A stretch of 64,000 nt of DNA from Corynebacterium auris (GCF_030408575.1 NZ_CP047047.1:744001-808000), one strand, 5' to 3'; shown: positions 46,263 to 56,516, counted from the stretch's first letter. Numbers and translations: made by a program. The notes: generated from the letters alone by a model not told the origin.

Positions 46263-47783
46263 GTGAGTTCAGTAACAGACCAGCCCGCCGCCCCCGCGCC
46301 GCCCGTAGAAAAAACTGAAAAGGGGCCGGCCCGCACACGCACCAAACCCGTCGCCTTCGCTCTCGCCTTCGTCGCACTGATCGCTGTCTTGCTGCTGCCG
46401 ATGGAGACCATCGGCTGGCAGGGGCAGATCGCCCTCGGTATGTTGGCCTTCGCCGTCATCATGTGGGTGTCCGAGGCCGTGAGCTACCCCGTCAGCTCGG
46501 TGTTGATCATCGCGCTCATCTCGTTGCTTGTCGGGCTTTCGCCCGACCCGGACAACCCCGACGAACTCTTCGGCACGAGCAGCGCTCTGGGGATCGCGCT
46601 GAACGGCTTTTCCACCTCGGCGGTCGCGCTCGTCGCCGCGGCGCTCGCGCTCGCCACGGCCATGCAGGCGACCGGTCTGCACCGGCGCATCGCCCTCTAC
46701 GTGCTGAAGATCGCGGGGGAGAAGGTCTCCCACATCGTCGTCGGCGCCATCGCCATCTCGATCATCCTCGCCTTCTTCGTTCCCTCGGCGACCGCTCGCG
46801 CGGGCGCCGTGGTGCCCATCCTGCTGGGCATGGTCGCGGCCTTCGGCCTGGCGGTCAACTCGAAGCTCTCCGCCCTGCTGGTCATCACCGCCACTCAGGC
46901 TGTGTCCATCTGGAATGTCGGTATCAAGACCGCGGCCGCGCAGAACCTAGTGGCCGTCGGCTTCATCGAGGACCAGATGGGGGTCACCGTGTCCTGGGGG
47001 CAGTGGTTCATCTGGGCGGCACCCTGGTCAGTCCTCATGTCCATCGCACTGTTTTTCATCATGCGCGCAGCCATCAAGCCCGAGGTGGAATCCATCAAGG
47101 GCGGCCGCAAGCTCGTGGAAGATCAGCTCTCTGAGATGGGCCCCATGACCGGGGCGGAAAAGCGGCTGACCACCATCGCCGTCGTGCTGCTGGTCTTCTG
47201 GGCCACCGAGGGGATCCTCCACCCGATCGATTCCTCGGTCATCACCATCGTCGCCATCGGCCTCATGCTCCTGCCGGTGGTGGGGGTCATGAACTGGAAG
47301 TACGCCCAGGAAAACATCAACTGGGGCACCCTCGTGGTCTTCGCGGTGGGCATCTCGCTCGGCTCCTTCCTGCTCAACACCGGGGCCGCGGCGTGGCTGT
47401 CGGAGCAGACCTTCGGCTTGCTCGGGCTGGATGCCATGCCGATCCTCGCCACGATCGCCATCGTGTCCCTGTTCAACATCCTCATCCACCTCGGTTTCGC
47501 TTCCGCCACGTCGCTGGCCTCCGCGCTGATCCCGGTGTTCATCGCCCTCGCCGCCACACTCGACCTGCCGAACGGCGGGCTGGGCTTCGTCATCATCCAG
47601 CAGTTTGTGATCAGCTTCGGCTTCCTGTTGCCGATCTCCGCGCCGCAGAACATGCTGGCCTACGGGACGGGCGCGTTCAGCACGAAGCAGTTCCTCAAGG
47701 CGGGTATCCCGCTGACCGTCGTTGGCTACCTGCTCATCCTGCTGCTGTCTGCGACCTACTGGAACTGGATCGGACTGGTGTAG
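46263..47783 (+). CDS. DASS (SLC13) family di/tricarboxylate transporter
   Basis: The 506-residue, roughly 12-helix transporter has the DASS signatures: VSEAVSYPVSSVLIIAL, SATARAGAVVPILLG and a C-terminal FGFLLPISAPQNMLAYGTG. It resembles sodium-coupled C4-dicarboxylate or citrate-type carriers. GTG 46263 is 8 bases after AAAGGAGG, so I prefer it to earlier in-frame codons. DUF2200 follows. Confidence 0.82.
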   Translation: MSSVTDQPAAPAPPVEKTEKGPARTRTKPVAFALAFVALIAVLLLPMETIGWQGQIALGMLAFAVIMWVSEAVSYPVSSVLIIALISLLVGLSPDPDNPDELFGTSSALGIALNGFSTSAVALVAAALALATAMQATGLHRRIALYVLKIAGEKVSHIVVGAIAISIILAFFVPSATARAGAVVPILLGMVAAFGLAVNSKLSALLVITATQAVSIWNVGIKTAAAQNLVAVGFIEDQMGVTVSWGQWFIWAAPWSVLMSIALFFIMRAAIKPEVESIKGGRKLVEDQLSEMGPMTGAEKRLTTIAVVLLVFWATEGILHPIDSSVITIVAIGLMLLPVVGVMNWKYAQENINWGTLVVFAVGISLGSFLLNTGAAAWLSEQTFGLLGLDAMPILATIAIVSLFNILIHLGFASATSLASALIPVFIALAATLDLPNGGLGFVIIQQFVISFGFLLPISAPQNMLAYGTGAFSTKQFLKAGIPLTVVGYLLILLLSATYWNWIGLV

Positions 47784-47815
47784 AAGTTCCCCGCAGGCGG
47801 CTAAGGTAACCAGGC

Positions 47816-48178
47816 ATGGACGACACACTCGCGCGGGTCGGTGGCTATCGCTTCGGCGACATCTACGCCAACTACCTCGCCAAGGTAGAGAGGAAGGGCA
47901 GGAGCCAGGGGGAGCTTGACGACGTCCTGACCTGGCTCACCGGGCACACAACGGACGGTCTGCACGCCGCGGCCGAGTCCGGGGAAACCCTGCGCGAGTT
48001 CTTCGCCTCCGCGCCACGTCTCAACCCCCACGCCACCCTCATCACCGGCGTGGTCTGCGGGGTACGCGTGGAGGAGATCACCGATCCGCTGATGCAGCGG
48101 ATCCGCTGGATGGACAAGGTGGTCGACGAGCTCGCCCGCGGGAAGAAGATCGAGAACATCCTGCGTTCGCCCCGCTGA
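47816..48178 (+). CDS. DUF2200 family protein
   Basis: The 120-residue protein has YANYLAKVERKGRSQ and the highly conserved TLITGVVCGVRVEEITDPLMQRIRWMDK block of DUF2200. It is cytoplasmic and its function is unknown. It sits between the DASS and YihY genes, with short spacings. Confidence 0.82.
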   Translation: MDDTLARVGGYRFGDIYANYLAKVERKGRSQGELDDVLTWLTGHTTDGLHAAAESGETLREFFASAPRLNPHATLITGVVCGVRVEEITDPLMQRIRWMDKVVDELARGKKIENILRSPR

Positions 48179-48199
48179 GCACACGATACGGTGGAAGGC

Positions 48200-49336
48200 A
48201 TGCAACGCCCCGACGCCGCCTCCCGCCGTGCCGACCTCGTCCAGCCCTACGGCACCCAGCACGTGGAGGCGGTCACGCCCCCCGAAGATCTGCCCGACCC
48301 GTTAGCGTGGCGGGGCAACCGACTGAGCTGGCCGGGGCTGCACCTCGTGGTGCGAAGGGCGGTGGCTGACTTCTCCGTCGACGACGTCGTCGACCGCGCG
48401 GCGAGCCTGACGTACTACACGGTGCTCGCCGTTGCGCCGATGATTTTGGCGATCTACTCGCTCGTGTTGCTGCTGCTGCCCCGCGACGGCGGCGAGGCGC
48501 CGCTCCTGCTCACTGATCTGGTCCAAAATTACGTGCCGGAGGCTTTGCAAGAAGAAGCGATGGGCCTGCTCGCAACCATCGTCGGCTCGCCCTCCGACAG
48601 CACTATCGCGCTGGTCATCTCCATTGCGGTGACGCTGCTGTCGGCCTCGGCCTACGTCCGCTCCTTTTCCCGCAACGCCAATGTGATCTACGGCCGTGAG
48701 GAGGGCAGGACGTTCGCGATGACGTGGCTGACAATGTGGCTGGTCACGCTCGTGATGGCGGTCGGAGTGCTGCTCTTGCTCGTGGGGCTCGTCGCCCGAG
48801 AGTCCGTTTTTACCGGGGTCGTGGCGCCGCTCGCACGTCCCTTCGGACTCGAAGAGGAGGTGGAGAACCTCGTGCTCGTGTTTCTTCCGGTGTGGGATTG
48901 GCTGCGTTACCCTGTCGTCGCCCTGATCGCCCTCGGGTTACTTTCCGTGCTCTACCAGGTGACCCCGAATGTACGACGGGGGAGGTTTCGGCCCGTGACC
49001 TACGGCTCCTTTCTCGCGTTCTTCGTCAGCTCCCTGATCTGGGTCGGGTTCTCGTGGTACGTGACCGTGGTCGGGGTGCAAAGCGCCTACGGGGCCTTCG
49101 GGACCGTGCTCATGGTCCTCGTTCTGGTGTGGGTGATGAATATCGTGCTGGTGGTCGGGGTCAAGATCGACGCGGAGGTGCTGCGGGCGAAAGAGCTCCA
49201 GGTGGGGTACGACTCGGAACGCGTCATTCAGGCGCCGCCGAAGTCCGCGGCTTCGGTCCGCATCCGGTTGCGGACACAGCGCCGGCTGGACCGGATCGCG
49301 GAGAAGGTGAAGAACCGTCGCCGCGAAAATCTGTAG
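48200..49336 (+). CDS. YihY/virulence factor BrkB family membrane protein
   Basis: The 378-residue protein has a cytoplasmic N-terminus, six or so membrane helices and a basic C-terminal tail (RTQRRLDRIAEKVKNRRREN). The RAASLTYYTVLAVAPMILAIYS and LVWVMNIVLVVGVKIDAE motifs are typical of YihY/BrkB. ATG 48200 follows GGAAGG closely; a GTG at 48191 is an alternative. The function is poorly defined, and early reports of RNase BN activity for this family were withdrawn in favour of RNase Z. Confidence 0.8.
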   Translation: MQRPDAASRRADLVQPYGTQHVEAVTPPEDLPDPLAWRGNRLSWPGLHLVVRRAVADFSVDDVVDRAASLTYYTVLAVAPMILAIYSLVLLLLPRDGGEAPLLLTDLVQNYVPEALQEEAMGLLATIVGSPSDSTIALVISIAVTLLSASAYVRSFSRNANVIYGREEGRTFAMTWLTMWLVTLVMAVGVLLLLVGLVARESVFTGVVAPLARPFGLEEEVENLVLVFLPVWDWLRYPVVALIALGLLSVLYQVTPNVRRGRFRPVTYGSFLAFFVSSLIWVGFSWYVTVVGVQSAYGAFGTVLMVLVLVWVMNIVLVVGVKIDAEVLRAKELQVGYDSERVIQAPPKSAASVRIRLRTQRRLDRIAEKVKNRRRENL

Positions 49337-49380
49337 CGTGGGAGAGGCAACTGATTAGCCAACGCTTATTGGAGGATGTC

Positions 49381-50268
49381 ATGACGAACCTCATTGACCC
49401 CCGCGACAAGTACCCTCGCGTCTCGCCGCCGGACCAGTCCCAGAGCCACCCCGGCCTGGAAACCAAGGCGGACCCCGTGCCTGACATTGGGCTCGACTCC
49501 TACGAGGGCAGCGGCAGGCTGGCCGGGCGCAAGGCGCTCATCACCGGCGGTGACTCCGGTATCGGCGCCGCCGTCGCCGTTGCCTACGCCCGCGAGGGGG
49601 CGGACGTGGCCATTGCCTACATGCCGGAGGAGCAGCCGGACGCAGACCGGGTCATCGCTGCCATCGAAAAGGCCGGGCGCACCGCCGTGGCCATCCCCGG
49701 CGACCTGCGGGACGCGCAAACGTGCGTGGAGACGGTCACCACTGCCGTCGACAAGCTCGGCGGGCTGGACATTTTGGTCAACAACGCCTCCCGGCAGATC
49801 TACCACGAGGACATCCTTGACATCACCGACGAGGATTTCGACGAGACAATGAAGTCCAACCTCTACTCGTCTTTCCGAGTGACGAAGGAGGCGGTCAAGC
49901 ACCTGCCGGCGGGCTCCTCGATCATCTTCACCTCTTCGATCCAGGCCTACGACCCCTCCGAGACGCTGTTGGACTACGCCATGACCAAGGCGGCGATGAA
50001 CAACTTCGCCAAGGGGCTGTCCATGGCGCTGCTTCCCACGCGAGGCATCCGCGTCAACGCCGTCGCGCCGGGCCCCATTTGGACGGTGATCCAGCCGAGC
50101 CATGGGCAGCCGCCGGAGAAGGTCCAGAAGTTCGGTCACGGATCCGAGACCGGCAGGGCGGGCCAGCCCGCGGAGCTCGCGGGCGCCTACGTCTACCTCG
50201 CCTCCGAGGACGCCTCCTACGTTTCCGGGTCGACGCTGTCGGTCACCGGAGGGGCCCTGACGCCCTAG
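49381..50268 (+). CDS. Short-chain dehydrogenase/reductase (YghA-like)
   Basis: The 295-residue SDR has a roughly 50-residue N-terminal extension, the NADP motif ITGGDSGIGAAVAVAYA, catalytic Ser in IFTSSIQ and Tyr/Lys in YAMTKAA, and an RVNAVAPGPIWT loop. The extension and sequence fit the YghA/YhdF glucose-dehydrogenase-like group. ATG 49381 follows GGAGGATGTC. The substrate is not known. Confidence 0.85.
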   Translation: MTNLIDPRDKYPRVSPPDQSQSHPGLETKADPVPDIGLDSYEGSGRLAGRKALITGGDSGIGAAVAVAYAREGADVAIAYMPEEQPDADRVIAAIEKAGRTAVAIPGDLRDAQTCVETVTTAVDKLGGLDILVNNASRQIYHEDILDITDEDFDETMKSNLYSSFRVTKEAVKHLPAGSSIIFTSSIQAYDPSETLLDYAMTKAAMNNFAKGLSMALLPTRGIRVNAVAPGPIWTVIQPSHGQPPEKVQKFGHGSETGRAGQPAELAGAYVYLASEDASYVSGSTLSVTGGALTP

Positions 50269-50269
50269 G

Positions 50270-50331
50270 GCCCATGCTTGTCGACGCCCCACCCCGCCTG
50301 CCGGACGGGCGCGGCGTGGGTAGCATGGGGC
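50270..50331. other. Long inverted repeat filling the SDR-patatin gap
   Basis: GCCCATGCT (50270-50278) pairs with AGCATGGGGC (50322-50331) with one bulge, and CCCAC (50288-50292) pairs with GTGGG (50316-50320). It begins two bases after the SDR stop and ends three bases before the patatin ATG. Confidence 0.55.
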
Positions 50332-50334
50332 GTC

Positions 50335-51207
50335 ATGATTGATGCCCGCGACACAGCACTGATTTTCGAGGGCGGCGGGATGCGCAATTCCTACACCTCG
50401 CCGTGCGTGGTCACGCTCATTGAGCACGACGTGCAGTTCGGGTGGGTCGGGGGAGTCTCTGCTGGGGCGACGCACACCGTCAACTACCTCTCGCGCGACG
50501 TGCGCCGCGCGCGGGAGAGCTTCGTCGACTTCGCCAACAACCCCAGCTTTGGGGGTGTGTCGTCGCTTCTGCGCGGTAACGGCTACTTCAACGCTGAGTT
50601 CATCTACGAGCGCTCCGCCGACGCCGATCTCCCCTTCGATTACGACGCCTTCGAGGCCAACCCGGCCCACATGAACATCGCGGCGACCAGGGCGGACACG
50701 GGAGAGTCCGTGCACTTCACGCGAGAGGACATCCACGATCGCGCCGACATGAACAGCTTTGTGCGCGCCTCCTCGACGCTGCCGCTCATTATGCCGATGC
50801 GCTACATCGGGGGCGTGCCCTACGTCGACGGGGCGCTCGGCACCTCGGGCGGTATTTCCATCGCGGAGGCGGAGGACGCGGGATACGAGAAGTTCCTGTT
50901 CGTGGGCACGAAGCCGCGCGACTACGTGCGGCCGCAGGTGGGGCGGCCGAACATGGTGCGCCGCGTCCTGCGCCGCACCCCGGCCGTCGCGCAGGCGCTC
51001 ATCGACCGCCCCGATCGCTACAACGCCTCCAAGCAGCGCCTCCTCGAGCTGGAGCAGGAGGGCCGCGCCCACCTGTTCTTCCCCGAGGACATGCAGGTCA
51101 GCTCCACGGAGCGCAACGTGGAGAAGCTGCGCGCCAACTTCGCCGCCGGCGAGCGCCAGATGGGCGCGGAATGGGCCGCGTGGGAGGACTTCCTCACCCG
51201 CGGGTAG
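50335..51207 (+). CDS. Patatin-like phospholipase
   Basis: The 290-residue protein has the glycine-rich oxyanion motif FEGGGMRNSY, the nucleophile Ser42 in GVSAGA and the catalytic Asp in VDGALGTSGG. It resembles RssA/YjjU-type lipid acyl hydrolases. No signal peptide is visible. ATG 50335 directly follows a large hairpin. Confidence 0.85.
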   Translation: MIDARDTALIFEGGGMRNSYTSPCVVTLIEHDVQFGWVGGVSAGATHTVNYLSRDVRRARESFVDFANNPSFGGVSSLLRGNGYFNAEFIYERSADADLPFDYDAFEANPAHMNIAATRADTGESVHFTREDIHDRADMNSFVRASSTLPLIMPMRYIGGVPYVDGALGTSGGISIAEAEDAGYEKFLFVGTKPRDYVRPQVGRPNMVRRVLRRTPAVAQALIDRPDRYNASKQRLLELEQEGRAHLFFPEDMQVSSTERNVEKLRANFAAGERQMGAEWAAWEDFLTRG

Positions 51208-51284
51208 CTGCGTTTCACCACCAAACGTGTCTTAGATCACACTATGGTGATTACCGCAGCGCTTGGGCTATATTGCGCCGATCA

Positions 51285-51298
51285 CTTTATCGATAAAG
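51285..51298. promoter_or_regulatory. Perfect 14-base palindrome before ino1
   Basis: CTTTATCGATAAAG (51285-51298) lies just downstream of a TATATT (51269-51274) that could be a -10 box, and 103 bases before the ino1 start. A LacI-type regulator (IpsA) controls ino1 in C. glutamicum, and such proteins favour CG-centred palindromes. Confidence 0.5.
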
Positions 51299-51400
51299 CC
51301 TGCGCGCGGGCTACCAGCCGGAGCACAGACCTGCCACAGTTGGTTCGACCAGAAGCCGCGGAGAAGCCGCCGGGAGAACCACAAGGAGAAACGCACGGAC

Positions 51401-52489
51401 ATGGGAAGCAACAAGGTCAGGGTCGCCATCGCGGGCGTGGGCAATTGCGCCACCTCCCTCATCCAGGGGGTCGAGTACTACAGGAACACCCCGCCCGAGG
51501 AGAAGGTGCCCGGGCTGATGCACGTGAAACTGGGTGACTACCACGTTGGCGACGTCGAATTCGTCGCCGCCTTCGAGGTGGACGCCGACAAGGTGGGCAA
51601 GGACTTAGCGGAGGCCACCGAGTCCGGCATGAACTGCACGATCAAAATCGCAGACGTCCCCGACCTCGGCGTTACGGTCCAGCGCGGCCCGACGTACGAC
51701 GGCCTCGGCGAGCACTATCTTTCCGCCATCGAGGAGTCCCCCGCAGACCCCGTTGACGTGGCGCAGGCGCTCCGCAGCGCCAACGCCGACGTCCTGGTGT
51801 CCTACCTGCCGGTCGGCTCCGAACAGGCCAATCGGTATTACGCGCAAGCCGCCATCGACGCGGGCTGCGCGTTCGTCAACGCGCTGCCGGTATTCATCGC
51901 CTCGGACCCCGAGTGGGCGCAAAAGTTCACCGACGCCGGCGTGCCGATCATCGGCGACGACATCAAGAGCCAGGTCGGCGCCACCATCACCCACCGCGTG
52001 CTGGCCAAGCTCTTCGAGGACCGGGGCGTGCGCCTGGAGCGCACGATGCAGCTCAACGTGGGCGGCAACATGGACTTCAAGAACATGCTGGACCGCAACC
52101 GGCTGGAGTCCAAAAAGATCTCCAAAACCCAGGCCGTGACCTCGAACCTGTCGCAGGGGCCCATCGCGGGCAAGGTGGAGGACCGCAACGTGCACATCGG
52201 CCCGTCGGACTACGTCCAGTGGCTCGACGACCGCAAGTGGGCCTACGTCCGCCTCGAGGGGACGGCCTTCGGGGACGTGCCGCTCAACCTGGAGTACAAG
52301 TTGGAGGTGTGGGACTCCCCGAACTCCGCGGGTGTCATCATCGACGCCATCCGCCTCGCCAAGATCGCGCTCGACCGCGGCCTCGCGGGCCCGGTGGAGC
52401 CGGCTTCCTCGTACCTGATGAAGTCCCCGCCGGTCCAGCTCGCCGACGACGAGGCCCGCGCACGCCTCGAGGCGTTCATCGCGGGCTAG
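51401..52489 (+). CDS. ino1: Inositol-1-phosphate synthase
   Basis: The 362-residue NAD-dependent cyclase has [39 protein letters not shown] and [16 protein letters not shown]. It converts glucose-6-phosphate to myo-inositol-3-phosphate, the precursor of phosphatidylinositol, mannosides and mycothiol. I use ATG 51401, preceded by ACAAGGAG, since conservation starts there. Its end overlaps prfC by four bases. Confidence 0.94.
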   Translation: MGSNKVRVAIAGVGNCATSLIQGVEYYRNTPPEEKVPGLMHVKLGDYHVGDVEFVAAFEVDADKVGKDLAEATESGMNCTIKIADVPDLGVTVQRGPTYDGLGEHYLSAIEESPADPVDVAQALRSANADVLVSYLPVGSEQANRYYAQAAIDAGCAFVNALPVFIASDPEWAQKFTDAGVPIIGDDIKSQVGATITHRVLAKLFEDRGVRLERTMQLNVGGNMDFKNMLDRNRLESKKISKTQAVTSNLSQGPIAGKVEDRNVHIGPSDYVQWLDDRKWAYVRLEGTAFGDVPLNLEYKLEVWDSPNSAGVIIDAIRLAKIALDRGLAGPVEPASSYLMKSPPVQLADDEARARLEAFIAG

Positions 52490-54120
52490 TCCGCGACGAG
52501 CGGCTCCATGGTCAGGCTCGGGAGCTCCTTTTCGATGAAGGCCAGCTTCCACTTGTCGCCGAACAGGGCGATCAGCTCGCCGTCGGACCGGGTGAAAATC
52601 TCCACCCCGCGCTGGCGGCCGAGCTCGGGGGCTGATTCCGCGTCGGTGCGCCGGGCCACGGAGTAGGGCACGGGCTCGGTGACGGTTTCCACGTTGTACT
52701 CGTTTTCCATGCGCGCCTGCATGACCTCGAACTGCATCGGGCCGACGGCCGCCATGACGGGGGCGGCGTCGCCGCGCAGGTCGTTGCGCAAGATCTGGAC
52801 CACGCCCTCGGCGTCGAGCTGGTCCAGCGCCTTGCGGAACTGCTTGTACTTGCCCAGGGATTTCGCCCGGAGGGTGCGGAAGTGCTCGGGGGCGAACTGA
52901 GGCATGGGCGGGAACTGCACCTTCCGGCCGGCGAAGATGGTGTCGCCCGGCGCCAGCGCACCGGCGTTGACCAGGCCGATGATGTCGCCGGGGTAGGCGG
53001 TCTCGACGGTGTCGCGGGTGCGTCCGAAGACGGTGAGGGCGTACTTCGTGGAAAAGCTGCGGCCCGACTGGGCGTGCGTGACCTGCATCCCGCGGTCGAA
53101 CTCCCCGGAGACCACGCGCATGAACGCGAGCGTGTCGCGGTGGTTTTTATCCATACCGGCCTGCACCTTGAACACGACCCCAGAAAAGTCGTCGCCGAGC
53201 TCGCGGCGGGCATCCATCGCGCTTGTCGACGCCTCCACCGCCGTCTCGTCCGAGTCCCTGCCGGCCGGGGCGGGGGCGATGGCGCACAGTGTATCCAGGA
53301 TCTGGTGCACCCCGAAGTTGAGCATCGCGGAGGCGAAGATGACCGGGGAGGTAACGCACTGCTCGAAGAGCTCCTGGTTGTGCACGGCGCCATCGGCCGC
53401 CAGCAGCTCCGCCTCCTCGACGGCTGTCTCCCATGCGCCTTCCTCGCGGGCGAGCGCCTCCGCCGGGGAGAAGTGCTCCTCCGGGGCGATCGTCGAGCCA
53501 CCCGCGGTGCGGATGAAGTGGATGTAGTTGTCCGCTTCTCCCTCGGCGTTGATGTGGGCCAGGCCCCGGAAGTCCCCGGCCTCGCCGACGGGCCAGTAGA
53601 GGGGAGTGGGCTGCAGGTCGATTTCGGTGACGATTTCGTCGACAAGCTCGAGCGGCTCGCGCCCGACCCTGTCCCACTTGTTGATCACGGTGACGATGGG
53701 CAGCCCCCGCGCCTTGCACACGCGGAAAAGCTTGAGCGTTTGGGGCTCGAGGCCCTTGGCGGCGTCGATGAGCATGACGGCGGCGTCGACGGCCGAGAGG
53801 ACGCGGTAGGTGTCCTCGGAGAAATCGGCGTGGCCCGGGGTGTCCACGAGGTTGATCACGTAGGGCTCGCCGGTGCCGGCGCCCTCGGGGAGGTACTCGA
53901 ACTGCAGCGCCGAGGAGGCGATGGAGATGCCGCGGTCTTTTTCCATCTCCATCCAGTCGGAGACGGTGGACTTGCGGTTGCCTTTGCCGTGCACGGCACC
54001 CGCCTCGGAGATCACGTGAGCGTGCAAAGCCAGCGCCTCTGTCAGCGTGGACTTACCGGCGTCGGGGTGGGCGATGACGGCGAAAGTGCGGCGGCGCGCG
54101 GCCTCGGAAACGGTGCTCAT
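52486..54120 (-). CDS. prfC: Peptide chain release factor 3
   Basis: The 544-residue GTPase has the G1 [17 protein letters not shown]3 [12 protein letters not shown] and G4 NKWDR motifs. The domain organisation and the RF3-specific [29 protein letters not shown] segment are present. It recycles RF1/RF2 from the ribosome after termination. It starts at ATG 54120 and lies downstream of a pth gene on the same strand. Confidence 0.95.
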   Translation of the reverse strand: MSTVSEAARRRTFAVIAHPDAGKSTLTEALALHAHVISEAGAVHGKGNRKSTVSDWMEMEKDRGISIASSALQFEYLPEGAGTGEPYVINLVDTPGHADFSEDTYRVLSAVDAAVMLIDAAKGLEPQTLKLFRVCKARGLPIVTVINKWDRVGREPLELVDEIVTEIDLQPTPLYWPVGEAGDFRGLAHINAEGEADNYIHFIRTAGGSTIAPEEHFSPAEALAREEGAWETAVEEAELLAADGAVHNQELFEQCVTSPVIFASAMLNFGVHQILDTLCAIAPAPAGRDSDETAVEASTSAMDARRELGDDFSGVVFKVQAGMDKNHRDTLAFMRVVSGEFDRGMQVTHAQSGRSFSTKYALTVFGRTRDTVETAYPGDIIGLVNAGALAPGDTIFAGRKVQFPPMPQFAPEHFRTLRAKSLGKYKQFRKALDQLDAEGVVQILRNDLRGDAAPVMAAVGPMQFEVMQARMENEYNVETVTEPVPYSVARRTDAESAPELGRQRGVEIFTRSDGELIALFGDKWKLAFIEKELPSLTMEPLVAD

Positions 54121-54164
54121 AGGGTGTTAAGCCTAGCTCGCAGGCGGCCGGAACAGGAATCGCG

Positions 54165-54764
54165 CTACCGGGAGTGGATGACGTTTTGGGCCTTACTCAG
54201 CCCCTCGGCAACGACGAGGTGCGCCGCCTTCGCTGCGGTGGCGATCTGGGCCGCGGGGTCGCCTTCGATGGCGGAGAGCACCCACTCCGGCACGGCCGTC
54301 CCGGCCGGCGGGCGGCCGATGCCGATGCGCACCCGGATGTAGTCGCGGGTGCCCAAGTGCTCGCTGAGCGATTTCAGCCCGTTGTGGCCGTTTTCGCTGC
54401 CCCCGCGGCGCAGGCGCACGGTGCCCGGCGGCAGGTCGAGTTCGTCGTGCAGCACGACGATACGCTGCGCCGGCACCGAGAGGCGTTGCGCCAGCGGGCC
54501 AACTGCCTGGCCGGATTCGTTCATATAGGTGGTGGGCCGGGCGTAGGCGACGTCGCCGGACACGGCGAGGTGTGCCTTGATCCCGCGCACCGGCTGCAGG
54601 CTGCAGCCGCGCTGCTCCAGGGCTTCCTCTACGGCCATGTACCCCACGTTGTGGCGGCTGGCGGCGTACTTTTCGCCTGGGTTGCCCAGCCCCATAACCA
54701 GCCAGCGTGCTTCGGGAAGCGGGGCAGGGCGGGACCGAAAGAAGCGCGCGAGGAATCCGGGCAT
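54165..54764 (-). CDS. pth: Peptidyl-tRNA hydrolase (copy 1)
   Basis: The 199-residue Pth has a short N-terminal extension, GLGNPGEKYAASRHNVGY (catalytic His38), TYMNESGQAVG and GSENGHNGLKSLSEHLG. It cleaves peptidyl-tRNA after ribosome drop-off. A second, distinct pth lies at 56517. It is divergent from the nitronate monooxygenase gene, with 18 bases between starts. Confidence 0.93.
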   Translation of the reverse strand: MPGFLARFFRSRPAPLPEARWLVMGLGNPGEKYAASRHNVGYMAVEEALEQRGCSLQPVRGIKAHLAVSGDVAYARPTTYMNESGQAVGPLAQRLSVPAQRIVVLHDELDLPPGTVRLRRGGSENGHNGLKSLSEHLGTRDYIRVRIGIGRPPAGTAVPEWVLSAIEGDPAAQIATAAKAAHLVVAEGLSKAQNVIHSR

Positions 54765-54782
54765 GGCTATACCATAGTCCGC

Positions 54783-55685
54783 ATGCAGCTTCCTCCTGTC
54801 GTCGCAGCCCCAATGGCGGGCGGGCCCACTACGCCCGCTCTCGTCAACGCCGTCGCCTTCGGCTTCCTCGCCTTCGGCACCTGCTCCGCCGAAAGCGCGC
54901 GCGAACAGCTGGCGAAGGTGCGCGGGCTCTACGGAGTAAACCTTTTTTACCCGCAGCCGGAGCCCGCGCGCGAGACCGTTGAGCGCGTCGCCCGGGAGCT
55001 CGGAGCGTCGGTCCCTGAAGCGGATGTGACCAGCGGATTTGCGGAAAAGTTCGACATTGTCCTGGAGGCGTCGCCCGCCGTCGTGTCCAGCACCTTCGGT
55101 TGCTTCAGCGCGGCTGAGATAGAGCGGGTGCACAAGGTGGGCTCCGAGGCGTGGGTGACGGTCACCTGTGAGAGTGAGGCGCGCGAGGCCGCCACCCGCG
55201 GCGCGGACGGGCTGATTGTCCAAGGTCCGTTGGCCGGTGGCCACCGGGGGACGTGGGACCAAAACGAGCGCCCGGACGAGCGCCCCATCGACATGCTCCT
55301 CCACGCCGTCAGAGCAGAGACCGACGTGCCCCTCATCGCGGCGGGAGGGGTACGCACGCGCGAGGACGTGGGGCGGCTGATTGCAGCCGGTGCCCAAGCA
55401 GTGGCGTGCGGTAGCGCTTTCCTGCTGGCAGACGAGGCGGGCACGAGCGCCGCGAACCGCTCCCTGCTGCGCTCCGGCGGGAGATCGGTGATCTCTCGGG
55501 CCTTCTCCGGTCGGTGGGCGCGTGGTGTGGAGACGCGGTTTACGCGCGAGCACAGGGATATGCCGGCAATTTATCCGTACCTGAAGCCGATGGTGCCCGA
55601 CAACACCTACTGCTTAGTCGGTAAGGACTACGGCAGCTTGCGCGAGGCACCCGCCGCGCAGATCGAGGCGGAGCTTACCCCCTAA
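54783..55685 (+). CDS. Nitronate monooxygenase / NPD-like flavoprotein
   Basis: The 300-residue FMN enzyme has PPVVAAPMAGGPTTPALV, GLIVQGPLAGGHRG (phosphate and active-site region), and a PLIAAGGVRTREDV and QAVACGSAFLLADE C-terminal half. It is of the 2-nitropropane dioxygenase family, which oxidises alkyl nitronates. It sits between the two pth genes in the order known from C. glutamicum. Confidence 0.88.
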   Translation: MQLPPVVAAPMAGGPTTPALVNAVAFGFLAFGTCSAESAREQLAKVRGLYGVNLFYPQPEPARETVERVARELGASVPEADVTSGFAEKFDIVLEASPAVVSSTFGCFSAAEIERVHKVGSEAWVTVTCESEAREAATRGADGLIVQGPLAGGHRGTWDQNERPDERPIDMLLHAVRAETDVPLIAAGGVRTREDVGRLIAAGAQAVACGSAFLLADEAGTSAANRSLLRSGGRSVISRAFSGRWARGVETRFTREHRDMPAIYPYLKPMVPDNTYCLVGKDYGSLREAPAAQIEAELTP

Positions 55686-55688
55686 AAG

Positions 55689-56513
55689 TTACGCGCCGAC
55701 GACGCGGGTTGTGTTCTCGATGTGACCGAGACCCGATATGGACACACGCACGGTGTCTCCCTCGCCGAGGTAGCGCCGCGGCGTGCGGGCGTGGCCGACG
55801 CCGTCGGGCGTGCCGGTGGCGATCACGTCGCCGGGGTTGAGCGGGTAGAGGTGCGAGATGAACTCCACCAGGTCAGCGGGACTAAAGACCAGGTCGTCGG
55901 TGGGCGCGTGCTGCATCCTCTCCCCGTTGAGTGTGGTCTCGAGAGCGGGCCCCGGAGTCCACTCGGTATCGAGCCAGGGGCCGAAGCCCGCCGTCGCCTC
56001 GAGGGATTTGCCCTGGTGCCACTGCTGGGTGCGGTACTGGTAGTCGCGCTGGGTGTAGTCGTTGATGATGGAGTACCCGGCAATGCAGGCTTTAGCCGCC
56101 TCGGCGTCGACGTGCCGCGCGCGTGCGCCGATGACAACCGCAAGCTCCCCCTCGAAGTCGAGGCCGGAGGCGTTGAAGCTCGGCACTATCGCGTCGTCGT
56201 AGGGGCCGATCAGGGCGTCGGCGAATTTCACGAAGAGCGTGGGCACAGCGGGGCGATCGTGGCCCATTTCGTCGATGTGCTTCGCGTAGTTGAGCCCCAC
56301 GCAGACAATTTTCCCGGGGCGGGTGATTACGGGGGCAAAGTCTGCCCGGTTTACGTGCACCGTCGACCCGCCCGCGGCCGCGATCTCCGGCCAGTCGGGC
56401 TCCGCCAACAACGCCCCGACGTCGGCGTAGCCAGGTATCACCACCGCCTCGGCTTCCGCGGTGAGGCGGGTGGCGACGGTCACGTTGTTCGTTCTCAGTG
56501 TGGCAAGGCGCAT
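55689..56513 (-). CDS. Fumarylacetoacetate hydrolase (FAH) family protein
   Basis: The 274-residue protein has the FAH fold: KIVCVGLNYAKHIDEMG, DFEGELAVVIGARARHVD with the metal-binding Glu and Asp, NDYTQRDYQY and VIATGTPDGVGHARTP. Such enzymes are hydrolases, decarboxylases or isomerases of oxo-acids, and the substrate cannot be told. It is four bases from the next pth gene on the same strand. Confidence 0.86.
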   Translation of the reverse strand: MRLATLRTNNVTVATRLTAEAEAVVIPGYADVGALLAEPDWPEIAAAGGSTVHVNRADFAPVITRPGKIVCVGLNYAKHIDEMGHDRPAVPTLFVKFADALIGPYDDAIVPSFNASGLDFEGELAVVIGARARHVDAEAAKACIAGYSIINDYTQRDYQYRTQQWHQGKSLEATAGFGPWLDTEWTPGPALETTLNGERMQHAPTDDLVFSPADLVEFISHLYPLNPGDVIATGTPDGVGHARTPRRYLGEGDTVRVSISGLGHIENTTRVVGA

Positions 56514-56516
56514 GTT

